From assembly GCF_030272615.1 (NCBI RefSeq), contig NC_081413.1, positions 559,463,945 through 559,527,944 of the forward strand: DNA of 64,000 bases, given 5' to 3'. Source of the stretch: Cryptomeria japonica (taxonomy: Eukaryota; Streptophyta; Pinopsida; Cupressales; Cupressaceae). The stretch's first letter is position 1, and every line of letters starts with the position of its first letter. This document shows, piece by piece, positions 24,223 to 37,102 of this stretch. A program made the position numbers and the translations under genes. The notes beneath the pieces were generated by a model that was given only the letters and a program-made list of their open reading frames with translations, did no database searches and was not told where the DNA came from.

Positions 24223-26669
24223 ATGGGAATTGATTATTACAATATTCTCAGTGTTTCCAAGAATGCTACAGATGAAGATTTGAAAAAGGCGTACAGAAAA
24301 TTGGCCATGAAATGGCACCCTGATAAGAACCCCAATAATAAGAAGGAAGCCGAAGCGAAATTTAAACAGATATCAGAAGCTTATGATGTAAGGAAATCCG
24401 AACTTTAAACTTTTTTGTTTTGGGTTTTGGGTGGTTGTAATTTTGGATTCTGATGAATGGGGAGCAATATTTTTGTTTCAGGTGCTGAGTGATCCGCAGA
24501 AGAGGGCGATCTATGATCAGTATGGTGAGGAGGGATTGAAGGGGCAGGTGCCGCCTCCTACCTCGGGATTTGTTAACGGAGGAGGAGGAGGAGGGCCGAA
24601 TGTTTTTAGGTTCAATCCCAGAAGTGCGGACGACATATTTGCGGAGTTTTTTGGTGGAAGTCCTTTTGGCATGCCGGGCGGGGGTTTTGGAGGGTCCAGA
24701 GGTTCACGCTTTCCTGATAGCATATTTGGAGGATTTGGGCCTGGTGAAAGCGTTTTTGGGACTTCTTTTAACGAGGGCGCCCAGGCTGCTCCTCGTAAGG
24801 CTCCCCCTGTTGAGAATAAGCTGCCCTGCACTCTCGAGGAGCTTTATAATGGTTCTACTAGGAAGATGAAGATCTCCAGAAATATTGCCGATGCTAGTGG
24901 GTATGTCAAATCTTCTATTTTCAGGTTTTATTTTGAATGAATGATAGATAGCTGGTTTCAGTGGCTACGCTCCATGATGTTTCTTAATTTAAGGTTTTTG
25001 CTTGATTTTTCGTCCAATCAAAAAGGATTTTTGCTCTTCGACAAAATCATAGAGGTCCGTCCTTTCCGACTCAGGATTAGATTTACTATCCTAAAATGTT
25101 TACTAGTCTGGTCCTACCTGGTGATCTCAATCAGGCTAGTTAACTTAAAACACATATTTGGGTAAAAAAAAAATCTTAGGGGGCTATTTTCAACTGAGTG
25201 TTAGTGAGGACACTTGATTCACAGGTTTATCCAAGTGATAAATAGTACACTTAAATGCACAAATGAAAATCCGGCAAAAGTAATAATTACTTACTAAGAC
25301 TCACCATGGAAGCTCCAACTACTTCAACCAAACTACAGTCAACATATTACTGAATTAATAAACATGAAATTTTCCCAATCTATGAGATTCAGTTGTGGAA
25401 CTTCTAGGAAAGAATGTTTGAATTTTGCGGAGCTTTTGGAGAAAGATTTTTTTGTAGAAGCTCTGTAATTAAATCACTTAATTGACAAATGATCGGTGTT
25501 ATGGAGATCCATTATTTTTATTTTAAAATGGAAATGAATCAGTAGAAAAAAAAAAAATTAATCGGCTCTATCTTTTCCTACAGTTACTTATATTGACAGA
25601 AAGTTTGACGGAGGTACAGTGCACAGAAGTATGAGATGGAATTTTCCCAAATTTTTGTAATTTCATCTTTTCAATCAAATGATTCACCTAACTTGCTCTG
25701 CATATTTTCATGCTACTTATGTTCAATCATTTCCTGAAAGTTTAACTAATTCGTTCTACACAAACCCTTTCTCTGTACTGTCAAGGAATCAATATATGTT
25801 AATGCTATTTTTTATATTGTGACTGAGTTTGTGTTTGCATGTGAGCGTGTGTTGGTGTTATGCTTGTGTGTGCACAATCACTGCTGTTGGCAATGGGTGT
25901 GTGCGCATGAGTGCGTGCATGTTAATGTGCGCAAACAGTGCTGTGGGCATGTCTGTGTGTTCTGTATGCCTATATGGCGTGCGAATGCATCTGTCCGTTT
26001 TTTCTAACTCGGACTTGTGTTTCTTCTATTTTGGATTTTTTGTTTTTTTTTGTTCTGTTTTTGTTTGCATTCTATTGAAGCTTGGTATCCATGGTTTTGA
26101 ATGCTGGATGCAGGCAAGCCCGTGGTCTAATTTTTCCATTGGTTGATTGATAATGAATGTTTTCTTAATCTTAAAAAATGTATTGGGCTGTGTAAGATTA
26201 CTGACACTGTTCTTATATCTTTTGTTTCAGTAAAACTCTGCCCGTTGAGGAAATTTTGACCATTGAGGTTAAGCCTGGCTGGAAAAAAGGGACCAAAATA
26301 ACATTTCCAGAGAAAGGAAATGAGCAACCCAATGTCCTTCCAGCAGACCTAGTCTTTGTCATTGATGAGAAGCCACATGATGTCTACAAGAGAGATGGAA
26401 ATGATTTAATAATGACCCAAAAAATAACTCTCGCTGAAGCTCTTGCTGGGTACACTGTTAATTTGGTTACTCTTGATGGTAGGAATCTGAGCATTCCCAT
26501 CACAGATGTCATAAGTCCAGGATATGAAAAAGTCGTTCCAAGAGAGGGAATGCCTATAACAAAGGATCATGGAAAGAGAGGAAACCTGCGGATCAAGTTT
26601 GATATCAAATTTCCATCAAGATTGACTTCGGAGCAGAAAGCTGGCATTAAGAGAATTGTTGGGGGGTGA
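24223..26669 (+). CDS. Class B (type II) DnaJ/HSP40 co-chaperone, three exons
   Basis: J-domain co-chaperone that stimulates the ATPase of Hsp70 and delivers unfolded clients; probably cytosolic or nuclear, as no signal peptide, membrane segment or CAAX tail is seen. Exons are 24223-24387, 24482-24900 and 26231-26669. Introns begin GTAAGG and GTATGT and end in CAG, and the joined exons give 340 residues, the usual family length. The J domain spans residues 1-75 with HPD at 32-34. A Gly/Phe-rich linker (about 82-150) contains the [10 protein letters not shown] motif. The two-part C-terminal substrate-binding domain covers about 160-340 ([25 protein letters not shown]). There is no CxxCxGxG zinc finger, hence class B. 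The start AAGATGG has a good context and gives the canonical N-terminus. The frame looks intact, and it is the only recognisable host gene here. Confidence 0.95.
24901..26230 (+). other. Intron 2 of the DnaJ gene
   Basis: A 1330-bp intron with GTATGT donor and TTTGTTTCAG acceptor, splitting the Gly codon before KTLPVEE. It is T-rich in its 3' half. An irregular TG/TGCG-rich stretch lies at about 25819-25995. No nested gene or element is seen. Intron 1 (24388-24481) is only 94 bp. Confidence 0.9.
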
Positions 26670-29532
26670 ATGACCTGAGTGAGGAATGCGTGTCTTGTAA
26701 AATGGGTAATTGGTGGATGAAGATGAGTCTTCGCGAGTAGGTAGTACGCAAGGTCAAGATTCTGCATGTAGAATCTTTATTAAGCATGGCGTGCTGGTCT
26801 ATACATGTAAATTTCATATATAGGAAGTTTAGTAGTTTTAAAATTTATATTATTTCATGAAGTTTTGGACTTTTGATTTGGTCTGCTATGGTGTTGATAT
26901 TTTAGTCATTTTAATTGTTAGAAATGAGTAATGCTGTAACTATTCCCTCCTAAATTTTGTAACCAAGAAGCTTTCTATTGTTTATTGAAGTATGAACATA
27001 TTTTGTTCTAGCATAATTTAGTCAAACTCAGTGCTTGTACCTGTAAATTCTAACCACGAGCAACAAACTATGTACAGTATTTGGAACTTCCAATTGCATT
27101 TCTATTAATGTTTAACTACAGCCATCAAGCTCTGTGCCTCAGTAGCTTAACATAAAAAAAATGAAATGTCAAGGTGTAGCCCCTGGTTGGTGGATTTTTA
27201 ATATTTTTATTGTGTGAAAGGAATCCCTTTTCTAATGGTTCTTTAAAGTGATGTACTTAATGTAGGTGAACAAATTAGAAGTTTGACGTTGTTCTTGATG
27301 CATCATCTGCATTTGGCATTGCATTTTTAAAATAACGTCAAAGGTTGTGTTTTGTATTTTGAGGCTTGAAATTGCACAATTAAACAATTTAAAGCGAATT
27401 TTGCTGCATTGATCCTGGTGAAATAGATTAAACAATTTAAAGTTAATTTTCATGGATTATTTAGTCCTACTTCTGGGGAAATACCCCCAGGCAAGGTAAC
27501 AAAATTTAGTAGCAATGAAACTTTTGTAGGAACAAAAAATGGTAGATAGAAGCATCCATGGTGGTGGTAGTTGTGACGTTGACAAGAATCTGAGTTGCTC
27601 TTGTAATTTGATATGAATTTCTCGAGTCATACTGAATTGATTTGGGTCATCTCTGGACACATTTGAAGAATTTGCTGGTCATTTTGGATATTATTATTAT
27701 TTCTCTGTTTCGTTCTGCAATATTAGCTTGTGATAGATTCTTTTTCTTTCTTTCATCTCTTGGTACAGTAGAAGCGTTTGTTGGTTGTCTATGGACACAT
27801 TAATATGATCCTCCACCCCCTCCCGCCCCTCCCACCCTCAAGCTTTAATGTAATATATCATCATTTGATAAACATGAAGCATGTGTTTGTCATCTGTGAA
27901 CGTTAATATGGTTTCTTTCTGCCTGCATTGTATCATCTATTTGATAGTCTATGTGAAGCATTTGTGTTCGTGGTTTGGTTTAGTTTTCTGATTCAATGAC
28001 AATTCATGGTTATGGCTATTTTCGTCAGAGCACTGAGCTGTTTAGCAACTTGACTGCACGATGTATTTCGTATCTATTGGAGTGGATTTTAGAGGATTCT
28101 GTATCTACATTTAGATAAAAATGCTGAACCTTATGGTCAACTCTTGTGTGGGGGTATCTAGCTTATCCTTAAAAGTGGTGATGTTGTTCAGCTTTGCCAT
28201 GGAAATTGACAGTCTGTTGCTTCTTTTCCTGTGAAAAGTTTAAACATCCCGTAATCGCTAATTGACTTTTGATTCGTGGTATTAAGCTAGCCCTAAACAC
28301 CAAGTAGATGGAAAGTTGTTTCAGTGCCTTAACCCTCCCTTCTCTCATTTAGTTGGTCAGCTTTTAATTTCCTTCCAGACGGCCTCCTGTTTCTTGTTTT
28401 TTGTACCAAACATTAGAGCGGCCTAAATAACTTGTGTGGTGATGCTCGGTATGGAATGGAACCTTCACCATTTATACAACAGTTACTCCAATTTGTAGGA
28501 GTTTGATTTTCTCTGTCTCGTCTTTTGTTTATCTTGGCCAACACTATATGGCTTAAATAACATGTATACGGATGCCGGATGGCTTAAATTCATTCAAAGC
28601 AGTTGGGAAAGAACCTCAAGTTGATACACTGTTTATTGAGCCAAATTAGGATCTGTCAACATCATTAATATTGAAGGTTTGAGACTTGGAAAGGGTATTA
28701 TGCTTTACGAATGCTGATTAGTGCGCACTTTTTTTTTATATTGATGAAAGCTGGGAGAGTTAATCTGGTACTTTAAGTACATTGCACGATGCAACCACAC
28801 TTTTCTGAATGAATTTGTAGATTCAGTAAAAATTTCTGTCAAAGTCTGTCAAAGTGTATACATTTGAGTCAGCTGAGTGAACTACCAATCACTGAGAGTC
28901 ATAAAGATTCGATCGTGATAAACATTAGGGTCTCTAGAGTGTAACGCAAATACCAAAGGAGAGACAGAGCAGCCAGATTACAACGAGAAAACGGGGGATT
29001 GTTTCCAATGCTCGAGTACCATTCCTCTTAAGTGAGCCTTTTTTCTCTGAAAAAAAATGATAAAATTTGAAAAACAAAATTGAAACATGAAAATTGATAC
29101 ATGAAAATTGATCATAAGAATGAATGAAATAAAGTATACATAAATAAAGTATACGTAGCCTCTACTTGATCTCTACTTGATCTTTGGAGTGGATCTCATC
29201 AAATAGTCTGCAATTTTTGTTATTTTTACAACTTCAAATTACTCACAGTTGGTTCAAATATCTAAGTAAGTTGGACACTGATGTAGTTCATTTTGTCACT
29301 ATTAGCTTCAATATATAGAATCAACATATTTTATGTATCCACTCTTTATCCACTCTTCAGGCATTGACCATCTTTAAGTTTCACGCATAAGCTGGTTTTA
29401 AGCTATTTAACATTTTTTTATTTCCATTCTTATATAATTTTTGTTTGATTTAGTTTGTTTTTTTTCTCTCAAGTTGCCCCGTCCACATGCTTACATTAAC
29501 TTTATTTTGCACATGTTTTTTTATTGTCCAAA
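26670..29532. other. 3' flank of the DnaJ gene and intergenic DNA
   Basis: The first few hundred bases should contain the 3' untranslated region. No canonical AATAAA near a clear cleavage site stands out. Beyond that I see no gene, RNA or repeat structure in about 2.8 kb. Confidence 0.5.
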
Positions 29533-29568
29533 ATTTATAACAAACAAGTTATTTATAACAAACAAGTT
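29533..29568. repeat. Perfect 18-bp tandem duplication
   Basis: ATTTATAACAAACAAGTT occurs at 29533-29550 and again at 29551-29568 without a mismatch, and directly abuts the 99-bp duplication. Confidence 0.95.
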
Positions 29569-29766
29569 ATTTGTAGGCTTTGCCAACAAAATTGATAATA
29601 GAGGACTAAGTAGAAGACTTACTTGTAGGGCTTTGTTAGAGTCTAATAATGTCAATATTCTACACATATTTGTAGGCTTTGCCAACAAAATTGATAATAG
29701 AGGACTAAGTAGAAGACTTACTTGTAGGGCTTTGTTAGAGTCTAATAATGTCAATATTCTACACAT
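29569..29766. repeat. Perfect 99-bp tandem duplication
   Basis: 29569-29667 and 29668-29766 are identical by eye, both starting atttgtaggctttgcc and ending attctacacat. Because 99 is divisible by three, a frame across the region stays open, but no protein family is recognised. The lack of any difference suggests a recent event or an assembly artefact. Confidence 0.95.
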
Positions 29767-29860
29767 TCTACTGCATGAACCTACATGGTGTTAATAAGGT
29801 AAGATGTTTGTGCAAAATAAAGCAATTTATCATTTCATATATTATTTCAAGTAAATAGAA

Positions 29861-29885
29861 GCAAGGGAGCTTGCGCCTCCCTTGC
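29861..29885. repeat. 9-bp perfect hairpin
   Basis: GCAAGGGAG (29861-29869) pairs with CTCCCTTGC (29877-29885) across a 7-nt loop, CTTGCGC. No T-run follows and no gene abuts it. It is listed as structure only. Confidence 0.8.
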
Positions 29886-31223
29886 GCTTTGGCTAGTACT
29901 AGATGAAAGAAAAGGGAAAAGAGTGAGATATAGATCATGCATGTATAAATTCATGTTGAAGGTCCCTTGAAGAAGGGACAAAATATTGATATTAGATTGC
30001 AATTTGCTTTATCATTTGGTGGAAATATGTCACAAAAAATCTACTAGGAACAAGATTGTGCATGTAGGTGTGCTTTGAGTATGCTAGTAACTTGTATGGT
30101 GTGTAATGAAGTGGCATGTTGGTGATCCATATGATGTGTTGGTGATGAATTGACACATTGATGAGATATACGATACAATTGTAATTGTTGTACATATTCA
30201 CATAAAATCTTATAGAAGAAAATTTGTTGCCTATGACACAATTATGGGCTTGCTTCAAACTCCTGTAGTACTCCTCACCAAAAGTATGTGAAAGGGTTTT
30301 GAGCTATATAGCCTTATTATGTAGGTATCTAAGGTTACGACAATAGAAGTTGGTGTGTGGAGCAATGGTGGATGCTCTAGATGGTTGCAACAAGGGTGTA
30401 AGACAGAAGTGAGTGCTAGGGCTTTATTTATTTTTATTTCCTTTAAGTAAGCATGGTTGGGGCCAATTTGTTTGTTTGGCATGATTTAGTGTAGAGGTTT
30501 TGTGAAAAAAGTAGGTGTTGCAGTTTGAAAATGCAAGACACTAGCTCGATATGGGTGTGTTTAAGGTAACAAAATCCTGAATCATGGATGGAACAAGGGT
30601 TTTATCATGTGATGAGTTGTGTCCAAGTGGACTAAGGTGTTATTAGGTTAATTTGTGTTCCAAGGAGTTTAAAATGGTGAAAGTTGTGTTTGTTTTAAAT
30701 GGACATTAAAACAAGTGAGAACAATGCAAATTATGTATTTTTTATTTGATAATTTTTATTAGGGGATATATATGAAGGGAACAACAATTATCTTGGAGGC
30801 CATAATATCAATGGAGCAAATCAACCTAGCTAAAATAGGTATATGAAAATCATTGTGAAAGGGGATTTTCAAGAGATGATTAAAGTGTTGGGAAGGAGTG
30901 AGATGATAAATAGAAGATTGAGGAGATTTTTTGAGTAGCTCTTATTGAGCCCATTCCTTAGCATAAATTATTTACTAACATTTTACGAGGAATGTAACAA
31001 AATTAATACAAGTTGACCAATATTGGAATAGACATGACACTCATAAACTATGTGATAAGTACATTGCTTGACAAATCAAATGGTTTGATGACATTCACTC
31101 TATGGATTGTTGAAAGCAATTAATGTGGATTTAGAATGGTTAAGTGAACTAGTTGTTGGTTCTAGATTTGTATTTAAGCTTGTATTTTGTGCACTACAAA
31201 AGTTGCATTATTGGGCAACATAT
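29886..31223. other. Intergenic DNA left of the G cluster
   Basis: No gene or RNA is recognised. Short frames only. The left edge of the first G-family LTR (TGTAATGG) is at 31224. Confidence 0.5.
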
Positions 31224-32407
31224 TGTAATGGTGGAAAATTAGGGTTTCCACCCAAAAAGGATGAAAACTGCTAATTTTGTGACTTAGGGACCATTACATT
31301 CAAAAGAGGGTTGAATCCAATAGATTTAGTCACAAACCAACAAAGATAAGGACTAAAACTAGTAATTGGATTCAAGGTGTGGATTTGTTTACCCTTTTTT
31401 GTGAGTTGAGTTGTTGAAATTAAGGTAAAGTGTTGAAAATGAAGGTAAAAACACGGAAACAGTGAGCTACATATGTTACATATGTGGGACTGAGACACGC
31501 ACCTGGATCTGAGAATTATACGAAGATTCGGACTTGATCCGCGACAAAGCTCAAAAAATGTCGGGACGAGATTGAAATTCGCCCTGGTCCTCTTAACTTT
31601 TGTACACCAAAAAGGGTTGATTTGTCTCTACAAATAATATCAATTCTGAACATCACAGCTCCGTACATGTTTCCTACACACAAAATAGGTTGGGAATAGG
31701 CGCTTGCCTCAATCAAATCCCGGTTTTGGAATTAACCATGAAATAGAGATAAAAGATAACTGAATTGTTATAAATGAATATTCTCCTTTTGAGGGAGATG
31801 TTGAATAATGTCTAAAAACCAAATATTTTACCTCTTCGTAAAGTTTAGTTTGTCTCCACACGAGATTAGAGTTTCATGAAGTCTTTGACAAAATAGGATG
31901 TAAATCTCCACTTCAATAGTTGAATCTTGACTTTGTTCTTGCTCCAAGGCTTGAAGGAAGACTAATTACTTGCTCAATTGCTTGAATGCTTGAATGAATG
32001 CTTGTGTGTGTGTGTGTGTTTATTATGCCCCTTCTATATCCAACTGAAAGGGGAAAGCTTCCATTTATACTTGCTCGTTGAAAAACACACTAATTTTTCG
32101 ACATGAGCTAACACGGAGCCGGGTTTCCCACTCAAATTTGAAATAGCAAAAAGGGTTGTAAATGGGGTCCAATTAGGGAGGACCAAAGCGTGATGCCATG
32201 GTTCTAATTAGGACCAAGGCGTGGTGCTCTAGTCCTACCAAAATATAGGGTTAGGACAAGGTGCCTAGTTGGTACAAAAATAAAAAATGCAGTCATTCTT
32301 GAGTGATATGAGCAGAATCAGGTCCCAGTCAAGCCTAGGGGCACAAACACTAAGGTAGCAAACCAAATGCAGTCAAAATTGTACAAGTGTGTAATTTTAA
32401 CATTACA
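31224..32407 (-). repeat. G-family LTR 1 (3' LTR of the first unit)
   Basis: It begins TGTAATGGTGG and ends ATTACA on the plus strand, 1184 bp. It matches 37103-37920 plus 54153-54536. It holds a short GT run near 32003-32019 and two diverged copies of the 27-bp palindromic unit, at 32180-32206 and 32211-32237. Confidence 0.85.
32180..32237. repeat. Palindromic 27-bp units, 31-bp period (G LTR 1)
   Basis: Units beginning GGACCAA start at 32180 and 32211, 31 bp apart, and carry arms that pair with GGTTC/GTCCTA at their ends. They correspond to the three GC-rich units of the solo LTR S and are more AT-shifted than those. Confidence 0.75.
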
Positions 32408-33129
32408 TTTAGCCACCACTTTAGCGGGATTATGAAGTCAATCATACTCTCGATAAAGTACAAGGGTTCACATTGAAAAACTTTCACCAAGTCACCAAGA
32501 AGGCAAGATACACCAAGTCCTCAATGGACTTTAGGATCTTACAACTTCGATGACAAGATAAAAGGGACATCATGAAAGAAAGAGAAAGAGAGAACCATGA
32601 CTACAAACTAGTAAGGTTCTCTTACTATGAGTCATGAAAAGAAAAATACCAAAATTACGAAGTAAATGACTAAGTTCGTTGAGTAACTTAAGTATCAAGC
32701 TAAGCAAAAGAGAGAGATCATTGAGCTAAGTGTATGCCCCCACGTTAAAGCAATGGTGTATGCCTTATCGGGAGCAATTGCTTTAAGGTAGGATACACCC
32801 AAAAATACAAGCACATTATCACAATAATATGTCCCCAATAAAAGTGAAAATCAAAGGATAATAATCACAAGACAAAAAACACAGGGCGGTCTTGCTTAAC
32901 TATGGGGTTAGTATGCTTTTTATGATAAATAATGTATATTATGTATATATATGCATAGAATAGTCCTCATCCCCAAAGAAAGCAAAACCACCATGGAAGA
33001 AGGGTACATGCGTCTTTTGAGTTAACATGAGAGAGACCAAAAGAGATCTCAACACTTTGCATTGTCCTCAAGTGGACAACACTAGGGACAACAAATAGAA
33101 GAATTGAGAGACAAATAGAAAGTCACAAA

Positions 33130-33132
<3 letters not shown>

Positions 33133-33218
<86 letters not shown>
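33133..33218. repeat. (GT)27(GA)16 compound microsatellite
   Basis: An uninterrupted GT run (33133-33186) passes directly into a GA run (33187-33218) inside the first G internal region. The second internal region has only an AG run at the corresponding place (55214-55249). Confidence 0.95.
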
Positions 33219-33220
<2 letters not shown>

Positions 33221-33249
33221 CTAATCGTGCAAATCATCCGCCTCTCACT

Positions 33250-36200
33250 CTGGCTCATCTTTGTTTTGGGAAGGTGGATGACATGCGAGAGGAGCCACTT
33301 CGAGCACAGTAGATGAAGCTATCACAAGTTCCAAACAAGGACCATGCTCTAATGATGAGTCACTTTGTCTGTTACTAGGAGCTAGGATTAATGCTTTTGA
33401 AAATTGTTTAGATAAATCATTGTCAATATCAACATATTCATATTCATCATTTGAAATGTTAGCATCAACATTTTTATCATGAACAACATTCTCATCTATT
33501 TCTTCATCAAGAAGAGCTCTAATAGGAATAGAACTTGAACCATCATTTGTCTTAATTATTTTATGTCTTGGAGATTTAGGCTGAACATCTTGGTTAGGAG
33601 AAGGTTAAGGAAATGTTAATATGTCAACTGTTGATGTCTTCGGGGAGGAAATTCATTGAGAAGCAAGTTCACGAGCCCTAGCACAATGGTTTCCTTTAGT
33701 TTTAGATTGTTGTGAAGGTTTAGGTTCAGCAGGCATAGACTTCTTTTCTTCTTTTAAGGAAGGATGCATAGGAGAAGGTCTTTTAGGTTGACCAATAGTA
33801 GATGCCAGTCACTTCCCTTTGTAAGATGTGGGAGGCGGAACCACACCATATAAAGATAGAAGGTGTATGAAGGAGACTAGGTCCATCCCGAGGAGGAGGA
33901 ATAGGTCTATCTTTAGGGGGGATAATATGCTCATCCTTAGGAGGAAGAGTAGGTTCATCCATAGGAGGAAGCGGGAGAGTATCCTTGGGAGAAGGAATAT
34001 TGTCATTGCTAGGAGGAAGACAAAGTGTTGGAATTCTAGGTTTACTCAAGGATAAAGTCATGTTATTCTTCCATCTTTGATAAGATTGAAAAAGAGCATC
34101 ACTTCTAGGCTTAAGAGGTTGGAATTGTTCGGACCAAAAATAATCAAGACAAACATCTCCATGCCTCACTATAAGTTGATACATGTGATTAAGAGTTATA
34201 ATTTTATCATCATTAGGAAATTTCACACTTATGGACAATAGAAACAATTGTTTTCATGGAAGAGGGCCAAGGATGTCCCAACTTCACACGAAATTGATTG
34301 GATGTAGGAATGATAACAAAGACAACATCTAAGCACTTAGTGCTAACCTCAATAGAAAGTGTAATAGAACCAATAGCGAGACAAGAGAAGCCATCAAATG
34401 TTTTAATCACCACATCAGATTTATCATATGTCACTTGATGCAATTGTAGGGTATAAAGAAATTCTTCAGTTATCACATTAACCATGCAAGCTAGATCAAT
34501 GAGCACCCCTCGTGAGGGTATGTCCTTGATTCTCGCAGTGATATATAATGGGCCATAGGATTCCTTCATAGTCTCACTAGGACCGAATGTAATGCATAAG
34601 TCTTTAAGAGGTTCAATTTTATCAATAAGGTTCACCGCATTATTAGACTCAAGGCTAAGGTCATCAGGAGAGAAAGCAAGACAATCAATCTCAATCACAT
34701 TAGTGTAATGGGAAGGTAAAGGATTAGTGAAGATTTGAAGATTTTGATTAGGAGGAGCTACAACTTATTTCTTTTATCATTCACACCAGCCACATATATG
34801 GTATTGTTATCAATCAAATCTTTAATCTTACTCTTTAAGGAATAACACTTTTCAGTGTCATGACCAAGTTGACGATGATATTTACAAAAAGCTTTCGAAT
34901 CAAAATAAGCCAAGGAGGTCTTTGATGGATCAAGTGGTTTGATAGGGGGAATCTTCAACACATTCCTTGTAACAATTGTGTCATAATACTATGCAAAGAT
35001 TCATTAAGAGGAGTGAACTCTTTTCTAAAGTATTTGGACAAAGGAGGCACGTGTGTTGTAGCGGCTGCTACCTGAGTAATGTTGTTGTCAATGAACTTGA
35101 TGAATCCCTTATTCGGTTTGAAATTCACAAAAGGTTGTTGAGCACTTTCACTTTTATTAGTCGGAGCCATTGAAGAGGATTGTTCCAATTGACTCATGGT
35201 AAGGTGATAATTGTGAAGTATTGCACACAACTGTGTAAAGGAAGTAAACCCAGAAAAGAGAAGTTTATCCCTAATGTCTTTTTGCAAATTAGAAATGAAA
35301 ATCCTTTGAATATCTTGATCGAGCACATGAAAAGCAATTTGTGAATACAAATGTTTATATCTACCAATAAAATTAGTCACTTTTTCTTTAACGCCTTGTT
35401 TACAATGCATCAAATTAGTCAAAGTATTCTTAGGACCAATATTATTGTAAAATTATTGAATGAAAGCATTAACCAATTGTTGAAAAGAAGTAATAAAATA
35501 AGGAGGCAAAGAACAATAGCATGCAAAGCTTTATCCCTAAGTGTTCTAGTAAACAATTTAGCCAACAGTCTTTGGTCATGAGTAAAGTCACTACACAAAA
35601 TTTTAAATGTTTTAACATGAGTCAAAGGATCACCTTTTCCATTATAAAGCTCTAATTGAGAGTCTTCCACATGGTTACGGGGACATCACAAACAATGTCA
35701 TTAGATAATGGGCTCGCTACATCAAATGTGGGCACATTATACTTAGATTGATTCATGGAAGCTATTTGTTGTTATAAGGAAGGCAATGTTTGGACTAGAT
35801 TATTGATGGTAGCTTCGGTTGATGGACTGAAATTTGACATGTTTGAGTGAGGAGTAACATTGTTAAATGAAGGAGGAGCTTGAGAATAAGGAGGTGGAAC
35901 ACTATGATATGTAGGTACATATGGGAGATGATTGCGTAACAAATGGAAGACTCATAGCAGAGAGATGAAGGAATAATGATTAGAGGAGTTGCCACCTTGA
36001 CTAACATGTGTAGCTATGAAATTTTGTGTAGAGGCAACCATGATGTTAGATGTCAAAAGTGGGAACACTAGCCATAGGAGTAGTCATAGGAATAGAATGA
36101 TTAACTTGACTAGGAGGTTGTGCATAACCGAGGAGTCCAACACAACTCTTCATAGGCATAATATTAGTATCCACAATATGAGAAATACCATGCAACACAT

Positions 36201-36290
36201 CAACATGAAGTTTATCACTTTGAACCATTATTTTTAATCTTTGAATCAATGGCAGAGCCTCACTTTCTGGGTATTGTTGACTCATAAATG
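33250..36290 (-). pseudogene. G-family gag-protease remnant, first unit
   Basis: On the minus strand, in order: a gag N-terminal part (about 36.3-35.8 kb), a gag core with tokens typical of Gypsy gag (RIFISNLQKDIRDKL), a Cys/His motif CKYHRQLGHDTEKCYSLK that is characteristic of Tat/Ogre-type gag, a retropepsin-like segment (GVLIDLACMVNVI, IKTFDGFSCLAIGSI) near 34.6-34.2 kb, a proline-rich stretch of PPKD-type repeats near 34.0-33.8 kb and an acidic end. No reverse transcriptase follows. Family knowledge: gag forms the particle and the protease cuts it. It is broken in several places and treated as a fossil. Confidence 0.75.
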
Positions 36291-36354
36291 TTGAAAATTT
36301 TCAAATCGATTGTCAATCTTCGCCAATTGGTCAATGAACACTCTAGATAGTGAT

Positions 36355-36590
36355 TCATCCATATCATGAGTTTTAAGAAAAGAATGAGGATAAACGGGAT
36401 CATTTGACATCCTCATGCAACAAGTTATCCAAATTAAACTCCATCTTGTCAGTAATTAAACCTTGGGAAGCCTCATCCATATCATGAGTATTAAGAAAAG
36501 AATGAGGATAAACGAGATCATTTGACATCCTCATGCAACAAGTTATCCAAATTAGGTTCCATCTCGTTAGTAATTAAACATTGGGAAGCC
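36355..36590. repeat. 118-bp tandem duplication inside G internal region
   Basis: 36355-36472 and 36473-36590 are two copies of a 118-bp unit, both starting tcatccatatcatgagt and ending ttgggaagcc, with a small number of differences. Confidence 0.9.
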
Positions 36591-37085
36591 TTAATTCTAC
36601 AACTTCTTCTCACATGGATATTATAGATTGGACTAATAGTAGTAAAACTCATGCACTAAGGAGGGAAATTGGAAATTTGAAATTTGAAATAATTAAACAA
36701 TGCAATTTTTTTGTAAAAATAATTGTTCAATTATTTAAGCCAATTGATTTGTGATTTTGAAAAGATGAATTCATAAAGAGCATGCAATCCACTAGGAAAT
36801 TTGAATTTTATAAATTAGGGTTTTGTAAAAATAACCTCTTAATTTTTAAAACTATTTGAAATTGGATCTAAGATTGCAATTTTAATTTGACTAATCAGAT
36901 CTGAAACAATTAATCCAAAATTTAATCAAACCACAAGTTCAATTTTAAATTTAAAAATAAGGGTTTCAAAATTAACCTCTAAATTTTTATAAATTGACTT
37001 GGAAATCAAACTTGTAAATGAAAATTTGAATCTTAAATTGCATAAACACTTAGATCTAAGAACATAATCAGAATTAAAGGTGTAA

Positions 37086-37101
37086 GGAGTTGGGTTTACC
37101 A
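37086..37101 (-). other. Primer-binding-site-like sequence of family G
   Basis: On the minus strand this reads TGGTAAACCCAACTCC, starting one base after the LTR end TTACA. Position and the leading TGG fit a tRNA primer site and set the element orientation. The tRNA was not identified. Confidence 0.55.
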
Positions 37102-37102
37102 A

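Noticed and set aside
24388-24481. Extension of DnaJ exon 1 or an earlier start for exon 2 inside this stretch
   Set aside because: GTAAGG and TTTCAG borders with in-frame joining of SEAYD to VLSDPQ restore the canonical J domain, so this is an intron.
24517-24869. Other open frames across DnaJ exon 2, including a Pro-rich one on the minus strand
   Set aside because: They mirror the Gly/Phe-rich coding sequence of the DnaJ gene in wrong frames.
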